Source of the DNA: Paenibacillus sp. UNC451MF
GTDB lineage: Bacteria; Bacillota; Bacilli; Paenibacillales; NBRC-103111
NCBI RefSeq assembly: GCF_000686845.1
Contig: NZ_JMLS01000039.1
Coordinates: 1-39,651 of the forward strand
Direction of reading: 5' to 3'
Length of the DNA stretch: 39,651 nt
The notes under the pieces are model-generated. The model searched no databases. It saw only the letters and a program-made list of their open reading frames with translations, and was not told where the DNA came from. This document shows positions 24,620-33,246 of this stretch, in pieces (positions within the stretch are counted from its first letter, which is position 1; the number at the start of each line of letters is the position of its first letter). The position numbers were made by a program, and so were the translations under genes.

Positions 24620-25621
24620 ATGCGAGAACCTAAACCTTACTGGCGAGATGTTCCCAAAGAACTGCGTGTACAAATTGAAGAAATCATGGCATGTTCTATA
24701 CGCAGAGCTACTCGTGTATTTGGGGGCTACGGACCCACTGCAACCTTCCGATTGTTCCTAGAAGATGGCAGAACCTTATTTGCCAAGGGAGCCGGGAAAG
24801 ATTCTATTGCTGAAAATTGGAGAGTGCTTCCGTTAGAAGAAGCCATGTATCGTGATGTCACTTCGATTACGGCCCTTTCTCCTCGTTACTATGGGTCCGT
24901 TAGTGTTGATGGTTGGCATCTTTTATTATTGGAAGATTTAAGACAGGTAAGAAAGGTTCCTCCTTGGTCTAAGGCATTGGCTTTGCAAGCAATGAGAGAC
25001 ATAGCAGCTTTTCACATAAGAGGAATTACTGAAATGAATAAGGTTGAAGCAATGACTGGCAAAGGAGTGACCGATAATTGGCTTACCATAAAAAATAACA
25101 TGGAGGAAAGAAATTATTTTCTTGGACTGTTCGAGGACAATAGGAAAGAAGCAGAGGCTTGGCTTGATGCGGTTATTGACACGTTGATCCCCATAGAAGG
25201 GGAACTAATGCGTTCAGCCCAGCCTTGGGGGCTAATCCATAAAGATATCCGATCGGATAATCTTTGTTTCCGAAACGATGCTTTGGTGCTGTTTGATTGG
25301 GCTTTAGCATGCAGAGGCCCCCTAATATTCGATGTAGGTTTTTTCTTTCCCAGTATTGAGGGGGAAGGCGGGCCTCCTGCAGAATGTTTATTACCTGAAT
25401 ATAGAAAAGAAATGGCCGCTCACGGTATTGATTTCCCCCCATTCGCCGAACAAGCTGTGGCCGCAGCTACCGCAGGTTTTTTTGCAACGAGAGCCGGGAA
25501 ACCACCCATACCACTGCTTCCACGGCTCAGATATATTCAACGGTTACAATTGGGACCCGCTCTACGTTGGTCGTCCAATCTTCTAGGGCTACCATATCCT
25601 CCTACATTTAATTTTATTTGA
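24620..25621 (+). CDS. APH/choline-kinase-fold phosphotransferase
   Basis: The 333-residue protein has the aminoglycoside-phosphotransferase/choline-kinase fold. The Brenner motif LIHKDIRSDN gives catalytic Asp209 and metal ligand Asn214 (His207 at the start), and LFDWALA gives Asp226, the DFG-equivalent metal ligand. A FAKGAG segment near residue 55 probably holds the nucleotide-contacting lysine. These enzymes transfer phosphate from ATP to hydroxyls of small molecules (choline, sugars, aminoglycosides). The AAAGGAG site lies about 12 bases before ATG 24620, a rather wide gap. It stands alone between two terminators. Whether it phosphorylates a sugar of the neighbouring pathways or an unrelated substrate such as an antibiotic is unknown. 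Confidence 0.85.
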   Translation: MREPKPYWRDVPKELRVQIEEIMACSIRRATRVFGGYGPTATFRLFLEDGRTLFAKGAGKDSIAENWRVLPLEEAMYRDVTSITALSPRYYGSVSVDGWHLLLLEDLRQVRKVPPWSKALALQAMRDIAAFHIRGITEMNKVEAMTGKGVTDNWLTIKNNMEERNYFLGLFEDNRKEAEAWLDAVIDTLIPIEGELMRSAQPWGLIHKDIRSDNLCFRNDALVLFDWALACRGPLIFDVGFFFPSIEGEGGPPAECLLPEYRKEMAAHGIDFPPFAEQAVAAATAGFFATRAGKPPIPLLPRLRYIQRLQLGPALRWSSNLLGLPYPPTFNFI

Positions 25622-25756
25622 TTGATAAACGTTTCATTCACGGGTCATTTTTAGTTAAACATCATTATTGAAAAGAAGCCGCTGTGGTGAGCTGCTGAAA
25701 GTAAGCCTTGAACTCTGTGGCTTTCACAATCGACACAAGTAGTGCAAAGATGAAAC

Positions 25757-25804
25757 AAAAAGATCGAGTTTAGGAGGCAGCTTTATCCTAGACTCGATCT
25801 TTTT
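25757..25804. terminator. Long, probably bidirectional terminator
   Basis: AAAAAGATCGAGTTTAGGA (25757-25775) pairs over 19 positions, with one mismatch, with TCCTAGACTCGATCTTTTT (25786-25804). A-tract and T-tract flank the stem, so it can work on both strands. Confidence 0.88.
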
Positions 25805-26346
25805 GCTTCGTTAAGGAGATGCTACTGAAGATTGGCCCCCCCTAAATGGACTTATTCGCATGCACATGACTCTAGATCGCATTTACTCAATCTTATCACT
25901 AGAGCGGTATTGCAAAGGCGATTCAGCTAGCAAGCTTCGGTGGAGCGTTCAACAAGAGATAATATCCGAAAGAGGTGTAAGTAATGCCGCATTGGCAACC
26001 AGATCAAGCGATCGTGACAAATGCTCGGAAGCCGGGGGCCCCCTCTGGAAGCGAAGTGGTAGTGGGCCGCTTCGGTCTCGAGCATGGCGGGGAGGAGCGG
26101 ACTCATAAGCGGCCTGCCCAAATGGCATACCTCTATAACGTTATGAAAGCAATCCTTTCACAATTAACTGCGATCACTATGATAAACTTTTGCTATGGCG
26201 TAGTAGATTGGAAAGTAAGTTGGGAGAGGTTCTTCAAAAAAGACTAGAGAAGTACAAGGCGGAAGCTTTAAAGAGATGTTAAAATATTAGGGAGTTGTTC
26301 GATCGAAAAGAAGGAGTCCCGCACACTTAACCCATCTATCAAGGGA
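25805..26346. other. Gap before the sensor kinase; decayed or unrecognised sequence
   Basis: Two weak coding traces are seen. A frame at 25984-26247 begins with ATG behind an AGAGGTG site and would give 87 residues, but resembles no family. An overlapping frame, open from 26139 and ending with TAA at 26280-26282, closes with a charged helix-like tail (ESKLGEVLQKRLEKYKAEAL) but lacks a start codon. A GC-rich palindrome GGGGGCCCCC lies near 26035. AAGGAG at about 26308 is too far from the kinase start to serve it. No promoter is clear. Confidence 0.35.
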
Positions 26347-28074
26347 GTGATTGATATTTCACTTATTTATCGATTTACGAATCAATCAATTCGTTTCAAG
26401 CTTATTGTAGGTTTGTCGGTATTTGTCGTTCCTCTCTTGGCGCTGTTAATTTTTCATAGCTTCTATGCTATCCGGGTTGTAAGTGATCAAGTAGCAAAAT
26501 CGAACGAGAATATAACGATGTTGTATATGGATCAGATCGATCGTACTTTACAAGAAATGGATACTTATCTAAATATGACCGCCGCGTTTGAAAGTGATTT
26601 ACTTCAGCTTGGTTTTCCGGAGCAAGACGCTCGGGACCAATATCAATTTGCCAAAATTAATTTGTTTAATAAGATGGAAAATGATTATACGCAATATAAG
26701 TTTGTTGACTTAATGTTCGTTTACTCAGCTGTAAATCATGATATTATAACGAATGCCCCTCCTGCCATTGCTTCAGGGGATTTAAAGAAGAGGAAGCTTT
26801 GGTTAAGCGAGCTATTGCAAGATGAGAACCAGGTACTTACATATGGTAATAAACGATGGTTTGTTCATCAGTCGGGTGATCAGTACTATCTCGTTATTAT
26901 TAAAAGTATTGGAAACGTATACATTGGCGCTACTGTAGAAGCCTCCAAGCTCATGGTGCCGCTCAATTTATTAGAGCTAGGAGAGGATGGGAGGGCGATA
27001 CTTGTGAGCGATAAGGACGAACTAATGACAGTAAGTCAAGAGAATGCTGCGGACATCGCCTTGCTTACGGACGAAGGGCTCAAAGAGCATTCAGAGGAAT
27101 ATTTGCAAGTACGCAAGCATTCTAGCCAGGGAGATTTTTCGCTTCTGATTCTACTGCCTTATCGAACGATTTTGGAAAATTTGCCTGCACTCCGTTCGAT
27201 GTCTGCACTGATCGTATTGGGTTCCGGTATTCTTTTCCCTATATTTTATATGTATTTGAGAAATATTATTCTTGTCCCTATGAACCGGATTATGAATGTC
27301 ATGCGGAGAGTAAGAGACGGCAATTTAGAACATCGTGTGGAAAAATTCCCGGTATCCTATGAATTTGGATTGATGAATGAGGTGTTTAACACGATGGTTT
27401 CTCAAATCAAGGAGCTGAAGATTAGCGTGTACGAAGAACAGCTGTTATCCCAGCGCGCAGAGCTGAAGCATCTGCAGCTGCAAATTAACCCCCACTTCTT
27501 TTTGAATGCACTTAATACGATTTACAATATGGCTCAGATGAAAAACTACCCGTTTATTCTGGAAATGTCCAGCTATATGATTCAATACATGCGCTTTATG
27601 TTCCAAACCAATCTAAAGTTTGTATCGCTAAAGGACGAGTTGACGCATACACAAAACTATTTACGTATACAAGCCATGAGATTTCAGGATGGTTTCACTT
27701 ATGACATTACTGAACCGGAATATGGATCGAAAGTACAGGTTCCGCCGCTTCTGATCCAGACCTTTGTAGAGAACACAATCAAGCATGCCATTACAATGGA
27801 CGATCCGATTAAAATAACGATCGATATACAACTGTGTGAGGAAGAACAGCCTTACTTGAGGATTGTGATTAAGGACACAGGACGAGGCTTCCCCGAGGAG
27901 GTTCTTGAGCAATTGGATAGGGGGAACCCCATCGTTAGTGATGAGCGAGAACATATTGGAATATGGAATATTAGGCGAAGGCTTAAATTGCTATATCACG
28001 AAGAGGCACGAGTTGACTTAATCAATGTAAAGCATGGAGGAGCCCAAATTGAAATTCATGTTCCTGCTTATTGA
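26347..28074 (+). CDS. Sensor histidine kinase, YesM-like
   Basis: The 575-residue protein has TM1 (~18-40), an extracytoplasmic sensor region (~41-275), TM2 (~278-306), HAMP (~305-355), a His_kinase domain with LQINPHFFLNALN (phospho-acceptor His383), and an HATPase_c domain with N-box VENTIKHA (Asn476), DTGRGFP and a final HIGIWNIRRRL block. This is the YesM family that controls carbohydrate genes in Bacillota. Its start is odd: the only good ribosome-binding sequence, AAGGGAGTGA, overlaps the GTG at 26347; the next in-frame codon that would be correctly spaced is ATT. No in-frame ATG precedes TM1. The response-regulator gene follows 64 bases later. Confidence 0.93.
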   Translation: MIDISLIYRFTNQSIRFKLIVGLSVFVVPLLALLIFHSFYAIRVVSDQVAKSNENITMLYMDQIDRTLQEMDTYLNMTAAFESDLLQLGFPEQDARDQYQFAKINLFNKMENDYTQYKFVDLMFVYSAVNHDIITNAPPAIASGDLKKRKLWLSELLQDENQVLTYGNKRWFVHQSGDQYYLVIIKSIGNVYIGATVEASKLMVPLNLLELGEDGRAILVSDKDELMTVSQENAADIALLTDEGLKEHSEEYLQVRKHSSQGDFSLLILLPYRTILENLPALRSMSALIVLGSGILFPIFYMYLRNIILVPMNRIMNVMRRVRDGNLEHRVEKFPVSYEFGLMNEVFNTMVSQIKELKISVYEEQLLSQRAELKHLQLQINPHFFLNALNTIYNMAQMKNYPFILEMSSYMIQYMRFMFQTNLKFVSLKDELTHTQNYLRIQAMRFQDGFTYDITEPEYGSKVQVPPLLIQTFVENTIKHAITMDDPIKITIDIQLCEEEQPYLRIVIKDTGRGFPEEVLEQLDRGNPIVSDEREHIGIWNIRRRLKLLYHEEARVDLINVKHGGAQIEIHVPAY

Positions 28075-28138
28075 GGAGCTGAACTCGGCATTTTTGCAAT
28101 CTTTTTTACTAATCCATAGGTGACTGAGGAGGGGCAAC

Positions 28139-29761
28139 ATGTTTCACTTGCTAATTGTTGATGATGAAATGCACGCGGTAAAAATGATCGAGTCCTGTAT
28201 CGAATGGGAGCAGTTGTCCATTAGTCATATCCATGTCGCGTATAACATTAGACAAGCCCAAAAAATGTATGAGCAGTTCCCGATCGATTTGATGATATGT
28301 GATATCGAAATGCCTCAGGGAAGCGGAATCGATTTGTTAACCTGGGTACGGGACTACTATCCGAATAGCGAGTCTGTTTTTTTAACCTGTCATTCCGATT
28401 TTAACTATGCTAAAAAAGCAGTGGCACTCGGGAGCCTGGATTATTTGCTCAAGCCGGTTCAATTTGACGAATTAAAGCAGGTTGTACATAGAGGATTATC
28501 TAAAGTAATGGAACGCAAGCAACAGCAGGACATCCAAGAAAAAAGCCAGTATTATACGGAACTGTGGAAAACACAGCAGCCGCTTGTTTTGGAACGGTTT
28601 TGGCAAGATGTATTTCATCAGCGAATAGCTACTCATCCAGCTAGTATTTATGATGCTATTCGAACAAATCATCTGCCGATTGATGAACAGGATCAGTTCA
28701 TTCCTATTTTGATCTCGATTCAACGGTGGACCCATAAATTCACACTCCGTGAAGAGCGAATGATGGAGTATGCTTTGCAGAATACTGCGGAATACTCGAT
28801 CTTACACGGTTCAAGGAGCAGACAAATTACGTGGGTTACCGCAGATATGCTCCTTGTGATTGTGCCGGTGGATGAACAGCAGCAGCTCGGAAAGAGTGAG
28901 CTTGTTCATGAATGTGAAACCTATATGTCCGCATGTACACAATACTTCGGGTGTGAATTGAGCTGTTATGTGGGTGATAGAGGTCAAGTGACGTCCTTAG
29001 CCAAGCAATTTGAGGGCCTGCTGGAGTTGAGGAAAAACAATATCAGTCCTACGAATAAGGTCATCTTCTACAATGATTGTAGTCAAAATTCCGACGAGGT
29101 AGACATCATTGAAATGAATGTATGGTTGGAACTATTAAAGCGGGGAGCGTACCATTCCATACTCGCCGGAACCGATCAGTACCTGACTACACTTATGAAT
29201 AGGGAGCAATTGTCAGCGCAGGTGCTCCAGAAGTTTTTGCAAAGCTTTCTTCAAATTATGTATCATTTCATCCAATCAAAAGGCTTATTATCCTATCAAG
29301 TGTTAGGGGAGCTAACGTCGACGGAACAGCTATCCCAAGCAGTCCGCTCTGTGACCGATTTGAAAACATGGGTCAGACAAACCTTGGAGCTCACCATAGT
29401 AAGTTGCCGTACGGAGCATACCTTGATGTCCAAAATAAAAGGATATGTGATGCAGCACCTGGATCAGCCCATTTCCAGAGAGGACATTGCCAAATATGTC
29501 AACCTGCACCCGGATTACTTATCCAGATGGTATAAGAAGGAGACGCAAAAATCCATTATGGAGTACATCACAGAGGAAAAGGTAAGGGTGGCGAAGGAAA
29601 TGCTGCTGACGACAGACTTGTCGGTCAGTGATATTGCGATGAGCGTAGGTTACAGTAACTTTTCCTATTTCTCAAAAGTATTTAAGCACGTTGTAAGCAT
29701 GAATCCCAATGAGTATCGCAAAACAAAAAGTCAGAATAATGCTATGAATAAGTCAGTATAG
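28139..29761 (+). CDS. AraC-type response regulator, YesN-like
   Basis: The 540-residue protein begins with a receiver domain (1-~120): acidic pair Asp8-Asp9 in VDDE, phospho-acceptor Asp55 in MICDIEMP, and Lys in LLKPV near 107. A long middle region (~130-420) of the type found in YesN-like regulators follows. The C-terminus (~430-530) has two AraC helix-turn-helix motifs (ISREDIAKYVNLHPDYLSRW and LSVSDIAMSVGYSNFSYFSK) ending in MNPNEYRK. GAGGAGGGG lies just before ATG. It receives phosphate from the kinase at 26347 and most likely activates the promoter next to the palindrome at 29795, driving the transporter genes. Confidence 0.94.
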   Translation: MFHLLIVDDEMHAVKMIESCIEWEQLSISHIHVAYNIRQAQKMYEQFPIDLMICDIEMPQGSGIDLLTWVRDYYPNSESVFLTCHSDFNYAKKAVALGSLDYLLKPVQFDELKQVVHRGLSKVMERKQQQDIQEKSQYYTELWKTQQPLVLERFWQDVFHQRIATHPASIYDAIRTNHLPIDEQDQFIPILISIQRWTHKFTLREERMMEYALQNTAEYSILHGSRSRQITWVTADMLLVIVPVDEQQQLGKSELVHECETYMSACTQYFGCELSCYVGDRGQVTSLAKQFEGLLELRKNNISPTNKVIFYNDCSQNSDEVDIIEMNVWLELLKRGAYHSILAGTDQYLTTLMNREQLSAQVLQKFLQSFLQIMYHFIQSKGLLSYQVLGELTSTEQLSQAVRSVTDLKTWVRQTLELTIVSCRTEHTLMSKIKGYVMQHLDQPISREDIAKYVNLHPDYLSRWYKKETQKSIMEYITEEKVRVAKEMLLTTDLSVSDIAMSVGYSNFSYFSKVFKHVVSMNPNEYRKTKSQNNAMNKSV

Positions 29762-29787
29762 TAGTGGTTCAGAGCTGCTGCCCAGCT

Positions 29788-29819
29788 TACAATGAATTTA
29801 GTAAAGCGCTTACTAAATT
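29788..29819 (+). promoter_or_regulatory. Putative promoter -10 with adjoining palindromic operator
   Basis: TACAAT at 29788-29793 could be a -10 box. Directly after it lies AATTTAGTAA (29795-29804), a 5-base centre AGCGC, then TTACTAAATT (29810-29819): a perfect 10-bp inverted repeat around a CcpA/LacI-like GCGC core. It sits between the regulator stop (29761) and the permease ribosome-binding site (29825). The position, just downstream of a start of transcription, suits repression; a role as a hairpin is also possible. Confidence 0.55.
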
Positions 29820-29838
29820 ATGCTGGAGGGAGGCCGTC

Positions 29839-30771
29839 ATGACCGCACTACGAAGCAGCTTGAGCATTAGAAAGCATCAAAAGTTTATGGCACTCTACTT
29901 AATGTTATTACCTGGTGTTATTTACTTGATCATTAACAATTACATTCCTATGCTCGGCATTGTTATTGCTTTTAAAGATGTGAATTTTGCGCAAGGGATA
30001 CTCGGAAGCGATTGGGTAGGGTTCAAAAATTTCGAATATTTATTCAAAACAGAAGATGCTTTTATTATTACGAGAAACACTATTCTGTATAACATTGTAT
30101 TTATAGTCCTGAATCTTGTTGTTGCTGTTGCGCTAGCTATATTGTTAAACGAATTAAAGAACAAGTTTGTGCTTCGCTTCTATCAAAGCGCTATATTACT
30201 GCCTCACTTAATGTCTTCCGTTATCATTGGTTACTTGGTGTATTCATTGCTCAGTATGGAAACCGGGTTGATGAATAATACCATCCTTCCACTATTCGGG
30301 CTGGAAGGGATCATGTGGTATAGCGATCCGAAATATTGGCCCTTTATTCTAACCTTTGTGAAGGTGTGGAATACAGCAGGATATTTATGCATCGTGTACT
30401 TTGCTGCGGTAGTGGGTATCGATCAAGAATACTATGAAGCAGCAACTCTGGATGGGGCCAACAAATTGCAGCAAATTTTGAAAATAACCATTCCGGCCAT
30501 TACTCCTGTAATTATCGTTATGACCTTGCTTCAAATCGGTCGGATTTTTTACTCGGACTTCGGTTTATTTTATCAGGTTCCTCTAGACTCGGGAGTACTG
30601 ATGCCTACCACGAATGTGATTGACACCTATGTCTATCGAGCCTTGTTGAAAAGCGGGGATATCGGCATGGCGTCGGCAGCGGGGGTTTACCAGTCTATCG
30701 TTGGTTTCATCATTATTATGATAGCGAACTATGCTGTCAAAAGAATCAATCCGGATAACTCCCTATTCTAG
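29839..30771 (+). CDS. Lpl-type ABC transporter permease (LplB-like)
   Basis: The start is ATG 29839, behind GGAGGGAGG. A GTG at 29764 opens the same frame but would place the palindrome inside the gene and has no ribosome-binding site. The 310-residue protein has six predicted spans, beginning with FMALYLMLLPGVIYLIINNY and the NYIPMLGIVIAFKDV segment typical of the polysaccharide-uptake (LplB) family. The EAA loop reads QEYYEAATLDGANKLQQIL. It forms the membrane channel together with the next gene's product. These systems import rhamnogalacturonan-, xylan- or other glycan-derived oligosaccharides in Bacillota; the substrate here is unknown. Confidence 0.93.
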   Translation: MTALRSSLSIRKHQKFMALYLMLLPGVIYLIINNYIPMLGIVIAFKDVNFAQGILGSDWVGFKNFEYLFKTEDAFIITRNTILYNIVFIVLNLVVAVALAILLNELKNKFVLRFYQSAILLPHLMSSVIIGYLVYSLLSMETGLMNNTILPLFGLEGIMWYSDPKYWPFILTFVKVWNTAGYLCIVYFAAVVGIDQEYYEAATLDGANKLQQILKITIPAITPVIIVMTLLQIGRIFYSDFGLFYQVPLDSGVLMPTTNVIDTYVYRALLKSGDIGMASAAGVYQSIVGFIIIMIANYAVKRINPDNSLF

Positions 30772-30787
30772 AAAGGAAACAGCAGCC

Positions 30788-31672
30788 ATGAAGTCTAACC
30801 CAGTTGAGCAGTGGATTATTAATGTGATCTTTATCGCCGTCACCCTCTTTTGTTTAATTCCGTTTATTTTGCTTATCTCATCATCCATTACCAGCGAAAC
30901 CGAAATCGTGAAGAATGGATATTCCTTGATACCGGCAGAACTAAGCTTCGAAAGCTATATGTATTTGTTCAAGGATCCCACGGTGATTGTTCGCGCTTAT
31001 GGGATATCCATTCTGGTTACAATCGTAGGTACGCTTTCCAGCTTGATCATTATGACTTTGCTGGCATATCCGCTGTCCCGTAAGGAAATGCCCATGCGAA
31101 ATTTCTTAGCCTTCTTTGTTTTTTTCACGATGCTGTTTAATGGCGGACTGGTGCCTACTTATCTGATGTACACCAATCTGTTTAATATGAAAAATACGAT
31201 ATGGGCATTAATAGTGCCCGGAGCCCTTGTCAACGCCTTCTTCGTCATTTTAATTCGAACCTTCTTTTCTATGAATGTTCCGAAGGAAGTCATTGAGTCC
31301 GCTTATATGGATGGTGCCGGTGAGTTCAAAATTTTTACACGTATTGTCATTCCTTTATCTACTCCAGTATTAGGTGCAGTTGGCCTATTCCAGTTGATTC
31401 ACTATTGGAATGACTGGTTTAACGGCCTGATCTACATTACGGATGAAAGGCTGTACAGCATCCAGGTATTACTGAATACGATTTTGCTTAATGCACAATA
31501 TTTATTGAATAACGTACAGTTTTCGGACGATTTAGGGCAGACGGGTCAAATTCCGGGCAATGGATTGAAAATGGCGATTGCTGCGATCGGCGTCATTCCC
31601 ATTTTAATTACATATCCTTTTTTTCAAAAATACTTCGCTAAGGGACTTACAGTTGGTGCAGTAAAGGGATGA
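30788..31672 (+). CDS. Lpl/Ytc-type ABC transporter permease (YtcP-like)
   Basis: The start is ATG 30788, with AAAGGA about 8 bases upstream. The frame runs further up, but only over the end of the previous gene. The 294-residue protein has six predicted spans (first: WIINVIFIAVTLFCLIPFIL) and the EAA loop KEVIESAYMDGAGEFKIFTR. Its tail, YFAKGLTVGAVKG, is the usual ending of YtcP-type permeases. It pairs with the LplB-like permease 16 bases upstream and with the binding protein that begins 55 bases downstream. Confidence 0.93.
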   Translation: MKSNPVEQWIINVIFIAVTLFCLIPFILLISSSITSETEIVKNGYSLIPAELSFESYMYLFKDPTVIVRAYGISILVTIVGTLSSLIIMTLLAYPLSRKEMPMRNFLAFFVFFTMLFNGGLVPTYLMYTNLFNMKNTIWALIVPGALVNAFFVILIRTFFSMNVPKEVIESAYMDGAGEFKIFTRIVIPLSTPVLGAVGLFQLIHYWNDWFNGLIYITDERLYSIQVLLNTILLNAQYLLNNVQFSDDLGQTGQIPGNGLKMAIAAIGVIPILITYPFFQKYFAKGLTVGAVKG

Positions 31673-31727
31673 AGCCATTGCTGTTAAACGTTGTTAGCCT
31701 ATTAAAATAACATAGGAGGGGCAAGTC

Positions 31728-33230
31728 ATGCGAAGTCGGTTTCAATCTATCCTAGTTGCCGTGTTACTGCTTACATTGCTTGCAGGCTGCAGCACTGCGG
31801 CACCTGCATCACAAGATTCCAATAAAAAAGATGGGAATGTCGGTAAGCCGCCTCCATACGAAGTCAAGCTCGTATTTTACAGTTCACCACAAAAAGATTT
31901 AAAGCTGATAGAAGAGGAAATGAGTAAAATTACGCTCGAAAAAATTAACGCAACCGTCAAGCTGGAAAGAATTGAGCCTGCTGCTTGGGATCAGCAAACG
32001 ATTCTAATGTTGACCGGCCCTGAACAGGTAGACCTTATTGTTACCGGCAATCAGTCCTTTTGGAGACAGGTAGCACAAAAGCAACTGCTTCCTCTGGATG
32101 AACTGGTCAAGAAATACGGCCAAGATATTATGAAAGCATTTGAGCCTGAAATATTGAATGCCGCCAAGGTAGACGGGATTTTGTACGGCGTACCGACCAT
32201 TCGAGATTTCGCATCCAATGTAAACGTATACATGAGAAAGGATCTGCTAGACAAGTATCATTTGGACTTAAGCACCGTTAAAGCGCTCGACGACTTGGAT
32301 CCATACTTTGCAGCTATCAAGAAAAATGAACCCACTATTACTCCTTTAGTCAAATCGGTTGCACCAAAGCCGATTATCAATCGTGTCATTGATAACCAAT
32401 GGGATGTACTAGGAGATTCTGTGGGCGTATTGGAAAATCTCGATAGTCTTAAGGTCGTAAATCTGTATGAAACCCCAGAATACGAGAAGCTCATTAATAC
32501 GGTTCGACGCTGGTATGAAGCCGGATATATCAGCAAGGATGTTGCGACAAGCAAGGATGCGGCAGCAGAATTAATTAAAGCCAAAACAGCCTTCGGTTCC
32601 ATTCAGAAGGGCAAGCCAGGAGCACATGCACAAATCGAAAGCAGAGTAAACTTGAAGCTGGAGTCTGTCGATATTGGCCGTCAAATTACAAGTACGACTA
32701 ACGTCACAGCCGCCATGCTTGGAATTCCCAAAAACTCCAAGGATCCTCAGCGTGCCATGATGTTCTTGAATTTGCTGTATTCCGACGCCAAGCTAATGAA
32801 TCTGATCTCTTGGGGCATTGAAGGTAAACATTATGTGAAAATAAATGATAAACAAATCGATTTTCCGCCCGGTATAGACGCAAGCAACAGCGGATATAAC
32901 AGTCGTCAGGGCTGGATGTTCGGCAATCAGCTGCTCACATATACCTGGAGTACCGATAGTCCCAACCTGTGGGAGGATATGGATAAATTCAACCGCGAAT
33001 CCAAGAAATCCATTGCGTTAGGGTTTAACTATAATCCTGCACCTGTAAAAACCGAGCTTGCTGCGATCACCAATGTGGTTCGTCAATATCAGGACGGTCT
33101 GGAAAATGGCAGCTTGGATCCGAAGGTAAATTTGCCTAAATTTAATGCAGCGCTCCATGCAGCGGGAATAGATAAAGTCATTGCGGAGAAGCAGAAACAG
33201 CTGGACGAGTGGGCTGCAAAAAACAAGTAA
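31728..33230 (+). CDS. Lpl-type ABC transporter solute-binding lipoprotein
   Basis: The 500-residue lipoprotein has lipobox LLAGC (Cys21). It belongs to the longer solute-binding group that accompanies LplB/YtcP permeases, and carries DUF3502-like C-terminal features (GFNYNPAPVKTELAAITNVV, then GLENGSLDP). AGGAGGGG lies before ATG. It would catch an oligosaccharide for the two permeases upstream. Within the same operon it is followed, 16 bases later, by an isomerase gene, so transport and catabolism are co-expressed. Confidence 0.93.
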   Translation: MRSRFQSILVAVLLLTLLAGCSTAAPASQDSNKKDGNVGKPPPYEVKLVFYSSPQKDLKLIEEEMSKITLEKINATVKLERIEPAAWDQQTILMLTGPEQVDLIVTGNQSFWRQVAQKQLLPLDELVKKYGQDIMKAFEPEILNAAKVDGILYGVPTIRDFASNVNVYMRKDLLDKYHLDLSTVKALDDLDPYFAAIKKNEPTITPLVKSVAPKPIINRVIDNQWDVLGDSVGVLENLDSLKVVNLYETPEYEKLINTVRRWYEAGYISKDVATSKDAAAELIKAKTAFGSIQKGKPGAHAQIESRVNLKLESVDIGRQITSTTNVTAAMLGIPKNSKDPQRAMMFLNLLYSDAKLMNLISWGIEGKHYVKINDKQIDFPPGIDASNSGYNSRQGWMFGNQLLTYTWSTDSPNLWEDMDKFNRESKKSIALGFNYNPAPVKTELAAITNVVRQYQDGLENGSLDPKVNLPKFNAALHAAGIDKVIAEKQKQLDEWAAKNK

Positions 33231-33246
33231 CCAGGAGGATGTATCC

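Noticed and set aside
29764-29838. Longer N-terminus for the LplB-like permease starting at GTG 29764
   Set aside because: No ribosome-binding site there, the extra residues are not membrane-like, and it would cover the palindrome; ATG 29839 has a strong GGAGGGAGG site.
33181-33246. Longer N-terminus for isomerase 2
   Set aside because: These codons are out-of-frame reading of the binding-protein gene; ATG 33247 has its own AGGAGGA.
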